A DNA stretch of 64,000 bases from DASRHK01 sp035650495 (lineage in GTDB: Bacteria > Pseudomonadota > Gammaproteobacteria > Nevskiales > Nevskiaceae), in contig DASRHK010000026.1 of assembly GCA_035650495.1 (NCBI GenBank), forward strand, positions 1 to 64,000, read 5' to 3'. Shown here piece after piece: positions 41,843-48,915 of this stretch. Position 1 is the stretch's first letter. Each line of letters begins with the position of its first letter. The translations under genes were made by a program, and so were the position numbers. Under the pieces are notes generated by a model that saw only the letters and a list, made by a program, of their open reading frames with translations, did not search any database and was not told the origin of the DNA.

Positions 41843-43102
41843 TCAGACGCTCGGGGTGTCGGGATTGAACACGGGCTCGACGCGCTGCGGCTCGTCGCTC
41901 GGCGTCCCCATCGGATAGCTGAGCCGGATCTGCCCGCCGACGAAGGCATCGTTGAAGCGCTCTTCAGCGAGCGTGGAGCGCCGGTCGCGATAGCCGCCGA
42001 AAATCCGCAAGCCGAGCCAGTCGAACAGCTGGTAGCCGAGCGCGATCTGGCTCAGATGGATCTCGTCGACGCGGCCGCCGGGCTCGTTGGAGAACTCGGA
42101 GAGCCGCTGGAACTTGCTGTGCGTGAACGTGTAGCCGCCTTCGAGACGGATCTTCAGCGTCGGCTGCCAGGCGATCTCGCCGCCCGCACCGGTGTCGACG
42201 ACGACGTCCGCGCCGGCGAGATAGCCGCCCATGCGGCGGAAGCCTTCGAGCTTGAGCGAGGTCAGCGCGGTGAGGTCGCGCCTGTAGGCGATGTCGCCGG
42301 AGAAGCCGTTGACGGTCAGGCCGTCCCCTTGCAGATGCGTGTAGCCGAGATCGGCGTCGAATTCGGAGATCTCGCTCGCCTTGTAATTGAGCGTGAGGTC
42401 GCCGGTGGTCGTGCGGAAGCGCGGCGCGTCGGGAATGCCGCTGAAGCGGCCTTCGCCATAGCTGCCCTCGACGCCGACGGAGAAGCGCGCCTCCGTCGTG
42501 TACTTGAGGCCCGCAGTTCCGGTCGATTGGCGCAGCGCGAAGTCCGGGAAATCGGGCTGCGTAGGGTCGGCGCTGGTCAGCGGCGAGTCGAGCTCGTAGT
42601 AGTGGCCGCCCGTCTCCAGGCGCCAGTGCGGGCCGAAGTTGACGTTGAGCGTGGCGTCGCCCGCGCGCTCGGTCTCCAGCGTGAGCTCGGTGTCACGGCG
42701 GTTGATGAACGATGCCGCGCGGCGCGTCTGGTGGGCGTCGATCGAGCCGTCGACGCGCTCCTGCGCATTCCAGCGGATGCCCGCCTTCGCCGTGTACTCG
42801 TTGTGATCGAGCTCGTCGAAGTAGTCGTAGTCGTAGCGCCGCCCCTCGAAGCCGGCGAAGATGCGCTGCAGCCCGAACCGGTAGCCGGCGTCGACGCCGG
42901 CCATCGCTTCGAAAATCGAATCATCGCGCCGCGGATCGCCGCGGAATTTCTCGGCGAGCGCCCGCGACAGGCTGAACACGTTGGAATCGTACATCTCCTG
43001 CGCTGCGAGGTACGGGTCCGCGTAGACCTCTGCGGCGGCAATTCCGGGACACAGCAGCACGGCTGCTGTGACGACCGACTTGCGAACGTCGCGCGACGCC
43101 AT
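41843..43102 (-). CDS. Outer-membrane beta-barrel protein (EpsL-like)
   Basis: 419 residues. A signal peptide (VVTAAVLLCPGIAAA) is followed by alternating amphipathic strands rich in Tyr, Arg and Asp: YLAAQEMYDSNVFSL, YRFGLQRIFAGFEGRRYDYDYF, GPHWRLETGGHYYELDS, LDADLGYTHLQGDGL and a final strand ending in RLSYPMG. This resembles the EpsL barrels of methanolan-type EPS loci, possible exit pores for the polymer. A short tail follows the last strand. It heads a minus-strand unit with the GT26. Confidence 0.85.
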   Translation of the reverse strand: MASRDVRKSVVTAAVLLCPGIAAAEVYADPYLAAQEMYDSNVFSLSRALAEKFRGDPRRDDSIFEAMAGVDAGYRFGLQRIFAGFEGRRYDYDYFDELDHNEYTAKAGIRWNAQERVDGSIDAHQTRRAASFINRRDTELTLETERAGDATLNVNFGPHWRLETGGHYYELDSPLTSADPTQPDFPDFALRQSTGTAGLKYTTEARFSVGVEGSYGEGRFSGIPDAPRFRTTTGDLTLNYKASEISEFDADLGYTHLQGDGLTVNGFSGDIAYRRDLTALTSLKLEGFRRMGGYLAGADVVVDTGAGGEIAWQPTLKIRLEGGYTFTHSKFQRLSEFSNEPGGRVDEIHLSQIALGYQLFDWLGLRIFGGYRDRRSTLAEERFNDAFVGGQIRLSYPMGTPSDEPQRVEPVFNPDTPSV

Positions 43103-43156
43103 TGGCTCCTCCCCTGACGCGCCGAGGCCACGGCGCGGGCAAATGGATGTCGGTGA

Positions 43157-44116
43157 TTACCTCGCCGGATGCGGATCGAAGAACGCGCCGTTGGCTGCCG
43201 GACGCATGTCGCTCGCGAAGCGCTTCACCATCATCGGCGAGCGCTCGCTGCCCGGCGCCGGCGGCACCTGCAGGTGCAATGCGGAGTGCGCGGCCGTCGG
43301 CAGCGAGGCAGCGACGGTGCGCGCGTCGCCCGTCGAGAGCGGCGGCGCCGTCTCGGCGAACTCGCGCTTCACGGCGTGATAGCACTCGCAGGCCTGGCGC
43401 TCGAGGCGGATGCGATCCAGCACGAGGATCTTGCCGCGCTGGCAGCGCAGCAGGCCGCCTTTGCGCAGCCGGCTCGCGGCTTCGGTGACGCCGGCGCGGC
43501 GCACGCCGAGCGCGTTGGCGATCATCTCCTGCGTGAGGCTCAGCTGGTTCGAATCGCTGCGATCGAGCGCCATCAGCAGCCAGCGGCACAGCTGCTGCTC
43601 CACGGTGTGATGGCGATTGCACACGGCCATCTGCGCCGACTGCATCAGGAGCGCCTGCATGTAGCGCAGCAGGACCTGGCGCACGGCCGGCGAGCGATTG
43701 AATTCCTCGCGCAGCAGCGACACCTTCATGCGGTACGCAAGTCCGGCGACCTGGACCACCGCCTGCGTCGTGCCGGAGCTGCCGGCGACGAACAGATTGA
43801 CGCCGACGACACCTTCATTGCCGACGCTGGCGACTTCGGTGCTGCCGCCGTCCTCCGTCAGGCACACCATCGAGACGATGGCATCGACAGGGAAATAGAC
43901 GTAGCTCGCGACCATTCCCGGCTCGGCGAGCACCTGGCCGCTCGACAGGCGAACCAGGTCGAGCGAGGCGCCCCAGCGGCGCAGCTCGTCCGACGGGAAC
44001 GCTTGCAGAAGACGATTGCGGAACAGCTTGCGCGGGCTCTCCGCGGCTTCCCAATGAACAGATCCGACCACGGGCTCGACGCGCTCGACGACCCGAACGG
44101 CACTTGTTTTTGTCAT
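43157..44116 (-). CDS. Crp/Fnr-family transcriptional regulator
   Basis: 319 residues. The N-terminal cNMP-binding-like domain (LVRLSSGQVLAEPGMVASYVYF, VCLTEDGGSTEVASVGNEGVVG) lacks the cAMP-binding RxSE signature of Crp. The C-terminal HTH reads LTQEMIANALGVRRAGVTEAASRLRKGGLL. At the Crp contact positions (R180, E181, R185) I read Arg, Ala and Glu, so a TGTGA half-site is not expected. There is no FNR-type N-terminal Cys cluster; Cys residues occur later (ACECYH). A long low-complexity C-terminal tail follows. Its position beside the EPS genes and the 5-4-5 repeats makes it the leading candidate for their regulator. Confidence 0.9.
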   Translation of the reverse strand: MTKTSAVRVVERVEPVVGSVHWEAAESPRKLFRNRLLQAFPSDELRRWGASLDLVRLSSGQVLAEPGMVASYVYFPVDAIVSMVCLTEDGGSTEVASVGNEGVVGVNLFVAGSSGTTQAVVQVAGLAYRMKVSLLREEFNRSPAVRQVLLRYMQALLMQSAQMAVCNRHHTVEQQLCRWLLMALDRSDSNQLSLTQEMIANALGVRRAGVTEAASRLRKGGLLRCQRGKILVLDRIRLERQACECYHAVKREFAETAPPLSTGDARTVAASLPTAAHSALHLQVPPAPGSERSPMMVKRFASDMRPAANGAFFDPHPAR

Positions 44117-44409
44117 AAAAGCAGTCTCCGACGAAACACTGCTGGTGTTGCATGTCCCGGCAGTGCTGGCTTTCGTCCTCAGCGCCACCGGGTTTCTCTT
44201 CCCTGGCGCCATTCAGCAAGAGGGATGCCAGCGGCGGATTTCGCTTGCGGCACTCGTGGCTTGCGTGCGGTTCCGCACCTCCACGGATCGCGAACGTACG
44301 GTGTTGCGTTGCCTTTCAGCGACGTGCGCAAACGGCGCATCGCTCAAGTCATTGATCACACGTCGCTTTGCGCTGTCTCTGTGCAGCGACGCCGGGGCGT
44401 ACAAAAGAT

Positions 44410-44425
44410 GTGACGCAGATCACGT
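44410..44425. promoter_or_regulatory. Crp-type site TGTGA-N6-TCACG
   Basis: TGTGA-CGCAGA-TCACG matches the canonical Crp half-sites at nine of ten positions. It is 8 bp from EPS repeat copy 8 and about 137-152 bp before the response-regulator start. A classical Crp/Clp-type protein elsewhere in the genome is the likelier binder, given the altered recognition helix of the neighbouring Crp/Fnr protein. Confidence 0.5.
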
Positions 44426-44433
44426 CCGCTGAG

Positions 44434-44447
44434 TACGGTTCCGTACG
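44434..44447. promoter_or_regulatory. EPS-region inverted repeat, copy 8
   Basis: GTACG-GTTC-CGTAC, a perfect arm match. It lies 115 bp upstream of the response-regulator start and 318 bp upstream of the Crp/Fnr start, so it could give autoregulation and control of the response regulator. Confidence 0.65.
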
Positions 44448-44561
44448 CAAGCGGCGCGGGTTCATTGCAGGCCGCAAGAGATAGGAAGTACTGCACGCGC
44501 GCCGCGCGCAGCGACCGATCGAATAATCAAAGCGTTCGCAATCGCCGGCGCCGGAGCGTGT

Positions 44562-44975
44562 ATGAGCAAGATCCTGGTCATCGACGACGATCCGATGATC
44601 GTCGCCATCTACCGCAACGCGTTCTCCAAGCAGGGCTTCGAGGTCGACGTCGCCGAGGACGGCGCGGTGGGCCTGCAGAAATTCCATCTGGCCAAGCCCG
44701 ACATCGTCCTGCTCGACATCAACATCCCCGGCTTGAACGGGCTCGACTGGCTGCACACGATCCGCCACGAGCCGGGGCTCGATAAATTCCCGGTCGTCGT
44801 GCTCACCGGCGGCAACACCCGCGCCAACGTCATGTCGGCGTGGAGCTCCGGCGCCACCTGCGTGATGTTGAAGTCGCGCGACGAGCCGCAACGCGTGATC
44901 GACGTGGTGAAAGCGGTCCTCGGCAATCACGGGCCGCAGACCTGGGGAGCCGACGCCGGCGCGCGGCATCACTAG
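44562..44975 (+). CDS. Single-domain response regulator (CheY-like)
   Basis: 137 residues: one receiver domain with acidic pocket Asp8-Asp9-Asp10, phospho-acceptor Asp52 (LLDINIPG), switch Thr near 82 (VVLTGG) and Lys near 105 (MLKSRD). A short His-rich tail follows. There is no output domain. GGAG precedes the ATG. No histidine kinase is in the window. It diverges from the Crp/Fnr gene and shares a promoter region carrying EPS repeat copy 8. Confidence 0.93.
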   Translation: MSKILVIDDDPMIVAIYRNAFSKQGFEVDVAEDGAVGLQKFHLAKPDIVLLDINIPGLNGLDWLHTIRHEPGLDKFPVVVLTGGNTRANVMSAWSSGATCVMLKSRDEPQRVIDVVKAVLGNHGPQTWGADAGARHH

Positions 44976-45047
44976 CAACCGCAGCTTGCGGCACCCGCGG
45001 CGGCGGGACATGATCGTTCCCCCGCCACCGGACTGGTCAGCCGCTGC

Positions 45048-47558
45048 ATGGGCAAGCGCTCGCCTGCACCGACGCAGACGCATCCCGAAAGTCGTCGCTG
45101 GTTGTTCGCCAACGCGGTCCTCGACGAAAGCTCGCTCGAGCTGCGCATCGGCGGCGACCGCGTCGACCTCGAGCACAAGCCGTTCGAGGTCCTGCGCTTC
45201 CTCCTGCAGCACGCGGGAGAAGTCGTCACCAAGGACGAGCTGCTCGCCGCCGTCTGGCCAGGCCGCGTCCTCTCCGACACCGTGCTCGCCAAAAGCATCG
45301 GGCGGCTGCGCAAGGCGCTCGGCGACAAGGACGAGACGGTCATCAAGACCGTGCATCGATACGGCTACCGCCTGGTTGCCCCCGTCCACGTCGAGGTCGA
45401 GCACGCGCCGGAGCCGACGCGCTTCGATTTCGGCGTCGGCGATCGCCCGGTGCATCGGCCGCTGTGGAGCCTGGTGCGGCGTCTCGGCAGCGGCGGCCAT
45501 GGCGAAGCCTGGCTCGGCGTCCATGACAAGACCCGCGAGCAGCGCGTGTTCAAGTTCGCCGTCGACGAGCCCTCGCTCGCCGCGCTGAAGCGCGAAGTCA
45601 CCCTGTTCCGATTCCTCAACGACAGCCTCGGCGCCAAGGCGCGCATCGTCGCGATCCTCGACTGGAACTTCGAGCAGCCGCCCTGCTTCATCGAGAGCGC
45701 GTACATCGCCGGCGGCAGCCTGCTCGACTGGGCGGAGCGCAGCGGCGGGCTCGACCGCGTTCCGCTCGGCGTGCGCATCGACGTCGCCGCGCAGATCGCG
45801 GAAGCGCTCGGCGCCGTGCATTCGGTCGGAGCGCTGCACAAGGACCTCAAGCCGTCCAACGTTCTCGTCGATCCGGGTGCCAACGCAACGCCACTGATCC
45901 GGCTCGCCGACTTCGGCAGCGGCGGCATGCTCGATCCGCGCAAGCTCGAGGCGCTCGGCATCACCCGCCTCGGCTTCACCAAGACGCTGACCGCGCTGAA
46001 TGCGACGTCCGGCGGCACGCCGCTCTATCTCGCGCCGGAATTGCTGGCGGGCCAGCCGCCGACGGTGAAGGCGGACATCTACGCGCTCGGCGTCGTGCTC
46101 TATCAGCTGGTGGCCGGCAATTTCCGCCGGCCGATGGCGCATGGCTGGGAGCGCGACATCGCCGACGAGCTCCTCGCCGAGTGCATCAACGACGCCGCGC
46201 AGGGCGATCCCGAACGCCGCCTGGGCGATGCGGCGATGCTCGCGCTGCGATTGCGCTCGCTGGAAGAGGAGCGCGAGCGTCGACGGCGTGAGCGCTCGAC
46301 GCGTGAGAGAGCGCAAGCGGTCGAGCGCGCGGAGGCGGCCGCCGCCACCAGCCGCGCGGTCGCCGATTTCCTCAGCAAGGACCTGTTCTCCGTGGTCGGC
46401 GCAAAGCCGCTGCGCGATCTGACTGCGCGCGAGCTTCTCGACGCCGCTTCCGCAAAGCTCGCAGATCGTTTCGACGACATGCCGCTCGCCGCCGCGCAGA
46501 TCCATTCCGCGCTCGGCAACGCGTTCTTCAACATGCAGGCGCTCGACGCCGCCGAGAAGCATTTCGAGGAAGCGGTGGGGATCTATGAGCGGCTCGAAGG
46601 TCCGGCCTCGATCGACGTCGTCGCCAACGCCGCGCGGCTGGTCTCGGTGAAGACCGTCCTCGGCAAGTTCGACGTGCTGCCCCGCTTTCGCCTGGTGCTC
46701 AGGCAAGCGCAGGCGCAGCTCGGCAGCACGGGCGAGGTGCTCGATCTCGTGCATGCGCTTGCGACCGCGGCGCTGGTCCGAGGCTACTGGCGTGAAGCGG
46801 CCGATCACTTCGGCGAGCTCGTCGACGCCTCGCTGTCGAACGGCGACGCGACGAAAGTCGGCAATGCGCAGACCTATCTGGCGTTCTGCCTCATGCGGCT
46901 CGGCGAGCTCGAGCAAGCGCTGGCGCTCGTGAGCGATGCCAAGACCGCGCTCACCGGCGCGCTGGGTCCGTCGCAGATGCCGGTCGCGCTGGCTCAGGAG
47001 CTTCGCGGCCGCGTTCTCGTCGAGATGTCGCGCTTCGAGGAAGCCGAAAGCGATCTCACGGCTTCGCTCGAGATCATCCGCGCATGGTCGCCGGAAGACC
47101 GTTCGCCGCTGGTGCTTTCCGGCGAGCTCGCGATCGGGGTCCTGCGGCTGCGGCAACGTCGCTTCGCCGAGGCCGTCGCGATCCTCGAGCGCGTCGTCGA
47201 CGGCATCGCAACCTGGGGCTGGTCCGCGCAGCGCGACGAGAGCGCCGAAGCGCGGATGGTGCTCGCGGAAGCCCTCGAAGGCGCCGGCCGCCTGCGCGAC
47301 GCCGAAAGCCAGATGCGGGCGGCGCTGGAAGTTGCGCAGCAGGCGCATGGAGCGCAGCACCCGCTGCTGCAGCAGATCCGCTTGAGCCTCGCGCGGATCC
47401 ATCGCGAAGCGGGCGATGACGGTCCGGCGCGCGAGCTCCTCGCGTCGATCGACAAGGACGTGCTGCGCCAGCTGCGGCCGGGGCATCCGTTGCTGGTCGA
47501 GCTGCGTCGCCTCGAGCGCGCATCGCAAGTCGCAAGAGGCGCGGGACCCGCGAGCTGA
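45048..47558 (+). CDS. Winged-helix / Ser-Thr protein kinase / TPR fusion protein
   Basis: 836 residues. Residues about 15-115 form an OmpR/CadC-type winged helix (DRVDLEHKPFEVLRFLLQHAG, IKTVHRYGYRLVAP). Residues about 140-400 are an intact Hanks-type kinase: LGSGGHGEAWLG (glycine loop), Lys169 (VFKFAV), HKDLKPSN (His264, Asp266), ADFGSGG (Asp288) and YLAPELL. A charged coiled coil (about 405-430) leads to a TPR-rich C terminus (LGNAFFNMQALDAAEKHFEEA). No TM segment is seen, so it is probably cytoplasmic and DNA-bound. It lies just upstream of the radical SAM gene and may regulate it. A kinase fused to a DNA-binding domain is unusual. Confidence 0.9.
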   Translation: MGKRSPAPTQTHPESRRWLFANAVLDESSLELRIGGDRVDLEHKPFEVLRFLLQHAGEVVTKDELLAAVWPGRVLSDTVLAKSIGRLRKALGDKDETVIKTVHRYGYRLVAPVHVEVEHAPEPTRFDFGVGDRPVHRPLWSLVRRLGSGGHGEAWLGVHDKTREQRVFKFAVDEPSLAALKREVTLFRFLNDSLGAKARIVAILDWNFEQPPCFIESAYIAGGSLLDWAERSGGLDRVPLGVRIDVAAQIAEALGAVHSVGALHKDLKPSNVLVDPGANATPLIRLADFGSGGMLDPRKLEALGITRLGFTKTLTALNATSGGTPLYLAPELLAGQPPTVKADIYALGVVLYQLVAGNFRRPMAHGWERDIADELLAECINDAAQGDPERRLGDAAMLALRLRSLEEERERRRRERSTRERAQAVERAEAAAATSRAVADFLSKDLFSVVGAKPLRDLTARELLDAASAKLADRFDDMPLAAAQIHSALGNAFFNMQALDAAEKHFEEAVGIYERLEGPASIDVVANAARLVSVKTVLGKFDVLPRFRLVLRQAQAQLGSTGEVLDLVHALATAALVRGYWREAADHFGELVDASLSNGDATKVGNAQTYLAFCLMRLGELEQALALVSDAKTALTGALGPSQMPVALAQELRGRVLVEMSRFEEAESDLTASLEIIRAWSPEDRSPLVLSGELAIGVLRLRQRRFAEAVAILERVVDGIATWGWSAQRDESAEARMVLAEALEGAGRLRDAESQMRAALEVAQQAHGAQHPLLQQIRLSLARIHREAGDDGPARELLASIDKDVLRQLRPGHPLLVELRRLERASQVARGAGPAS

Positions 47559-47574
47559 GCTTCAGCCCGAAGCG

Positions 47575-47588
47575 CCTCCAATTGGAGG
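47575..47588. promoter_or_regulatory. 14-bp perfect palindrome CCTCCAATTGGAGG, copy 1
   Basis: It lies in the 69-bp gap between the kinase fusion gene and the radical SAM gene, about 40 bp before the latter's ATG. The identical 14-mer recurs at 52431-52444, and an 11/14 match occurs at 50727-50740. A regulator operator is the simplest reading. Confidence 0.55.
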
Positions 47589-47627
47589 GCGATTCGCGGG
47601 CTCCGGAAGCGCACCCTGTGCGCAGCC

Positions 47628-48599
47628 ATGAAACTCGCGCTGCTCATCACCGCTCACTGCAACGCCGGCTGCACGCACTGCAGCACCAGCTGCGGTCCGC
47701 ATCGAAGCGAGCATCTGTCGCGCGAGCAGATCTTCCGCCTGATCGACGAAGCGGCGGAGCTCAACGGCAGCGAGAAGCTGCGCGTGCTGCTAAGCGGCGG
47801 CGAGCCGTTCCTCGCCTTCGACTTGCTGCTCGACGTCGTCCGCCATGCGCGGGACAAGCGCGCGATCGTCACCTGCGTGACCAACGCGTATTGGGCGACG
47901 TCGATCGAGAAGGCGCGCGATCTGCTGCGTCAGCTCAAGGCAGCGGGCTTGCGCAGCTTCGCGATCAGCACCAGCCGCTTCCATCAGCAGTTCATCAAGA
48001 GACAGCGCGTCGAGCGCGCTTTGCAAGCGAGCCGCGACGTGGGATTGCGCTGCACCCTGAAGTACGTTCGCGTGCGCGACGATTCGCTGGACGAGCGCGG
48101 CGTCCGGTCATGGGCGACCAGCGCCGGCGCGCACGACGTGCAGGATTTCCCGCTCCTGCCCCATCTGCGCGCGGGCGCGAGCGCGCCGGAATCGAGCTAC
48201 ATCCGTGACGCCGGCGTGCCGACGGGAACCTGTCCCGGCGCGATCCTGACGGTGCGCGAGGACGGACGCGCATTCACGTGCTGCACGCCCGGCGCCTTCA
48301 CCACGCTCCTGCAAGTGGGGCACGCAACGCGCGACTCGCTGCGCGACGTCAATGCGCGCTTCCACGTCGGCGGCGTGCAGCAGATCCTGCGCCGCAAGGG
48401 GCCCGGCGAGTTCCTCGAAGCCATCCGCGCACGAGCGCAGGCGCATCGGCTGCGCTCGAGCTACGCCAGCGTCTGCGATCTGTGCACGCACATCGCAGCC
48501 GATCCGGTCCTTGGCGCCATCGCGACCGAAGTTGCCGACGCTTTCGAAGTGCGACAAGTGAGCGCGCTTGTCGAATCCGCCATCACCGTCACCTGCTAG
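47628..48599 (+). CDS. Radical SAM enzyme, putative peptide maturase
   Basis: 323 residues. The CxxxCxxC cluster is at Cys11, Cys15 and Cys18 (HCNAGCTHC). LLSGGEPFL matches the SAM-binding GGE motif. Further cysteines (Cys202 in TGTCPG, Cys218-Cys219, Cys283 and Cys286 in CDLC) look like a SPASM/twitch-type auxiliary cluster. No RRE (PqqD-like) domain is apparent. Such enzymes modify peptide side chains or backbone using 5'-deoxyadenosyl radical. The gene for a leader-like peptide follows by 13 bp, suggesting an enzyme-substrate pair. Confidence 0.88.
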   Translation: MKLALLITAHCNAGCTHCSTSCGPHRSEHLSREQIFRLIDEAAELNGSEKLRVLLSGGEPFLAFDLLLDVVRHARDKRAIVTCVTNAYWATSIEKARDLLRQLKAAGLRSFAISTSRFHQQFIKRQRVERALQASRDVGLRCTLKYVRVRDDSLDERGVRSWATSAGAHDVQDFPLLPHLRAGASAPESSYIRDAGVPTGTCPGAILTVREDGRAFTCCTPGAFTTLLQVGHATRDSLRDVNARFHVGGVQQILRRKGPGEFLEAIRARAQAHRLRSSYASVCDLCTHIAADPVLGAIATEVADAFEVRQVSALVESAITVTC

Positions 48600-48612
48600 A
48601 GGAGAAACATCC

Positions 48613-48915
48613 ATGTCGCTTACGATCGCAGAACACACCGAGCTGCTCGGCCGCATCGCGTCCGACCGCCAGTTCCGCAGCCTCCTGCTCACGAGCCCCC
48701 GCAAGGCCGCCTGCGAGCTCGGCATCACGCTCTCCGAAAGCGAGGAAGGCCAGATCCTTTCCGGGCTGCGCGCCATCCACCGCGACGGCACCGACCGACT
48801 GCCGAGCGATGCGCAGACGGCGCCCTTCCTGTTCTCCGTCTTGCTCACGCACGACGATGCGGGAGACGAGGATGAGGATCCGCCGAAGGGATCAGAGCGC
48901 CGTCGGCCCCACTAG
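48613..48915 (+). CDS. Putative RiPP precursor peptide with leader-like N terminus
   Basis: 100 residues, preceded by AGAGGAGAA. The first ~55 residues resemble NHLP/Franean1_4349-type leaders: LLGRIASDRQFRSLLL, TSPRKAACELGITL, SESEEGQILSGL (FR..LL..SP..A..ELGI.L..SE pattern). The tail (about 56-100) is a possible core: an Ala-Pro-Phe-Leu-Phe stretch, LLTHDD, then an acidic run and a basic end. The only Cys (34) is in the leader, so a sactipeptide thioether is unlikely. No GG cleavage site is obvious. Its end overlaps the beta-lactamase-like gene by 24 bp on the other strand. It could instead be a small unrelated protein. Confidence 0.6.
   Translation: MSLTIAEHTELLGRIASDRQFRSLLLTSPRKAACELGITLSESEEGQILSGLRAIHRDGTDRLPSDAQTAPFLFSVLLTHDDAGDEDEDPPKGSERRRPH

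Larger units (their letters stand above)
44117..44561. other. 445-bp non-coding gap between diverging regulator genes
   Basis: This gap separates the Crp/Fnr gene (minus) from the response-regulator gene (plus). It is less GC-rich than its surroundings. It contains a Crp-like site (44410-44425) and EPS repeat copy 8 (44434-44447) in its right-hand half. Short open frames inside it have no ribosome binding site or recognisable motif. I saw no hairpin with a T-run and no tRNA-like fold. Confidence 0.7.

Noticed and set aside
15982..44116. Exosortase/PEP-CTERM system expected from the hydrolase pair and EPS gene set
   Set aside because: No exosortase (XrtA/EpsH) and no PEP-CTERM-tagged protein is encoded in the window; the hydrolases are called only as relatives.
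44145..44432. Open frame of 95 codons in the gap between the Crp/Fnr and response-regulator genes
   Set aside because: No ribosome binding site, no motifs and it spans the putative operators; probably non-coding.
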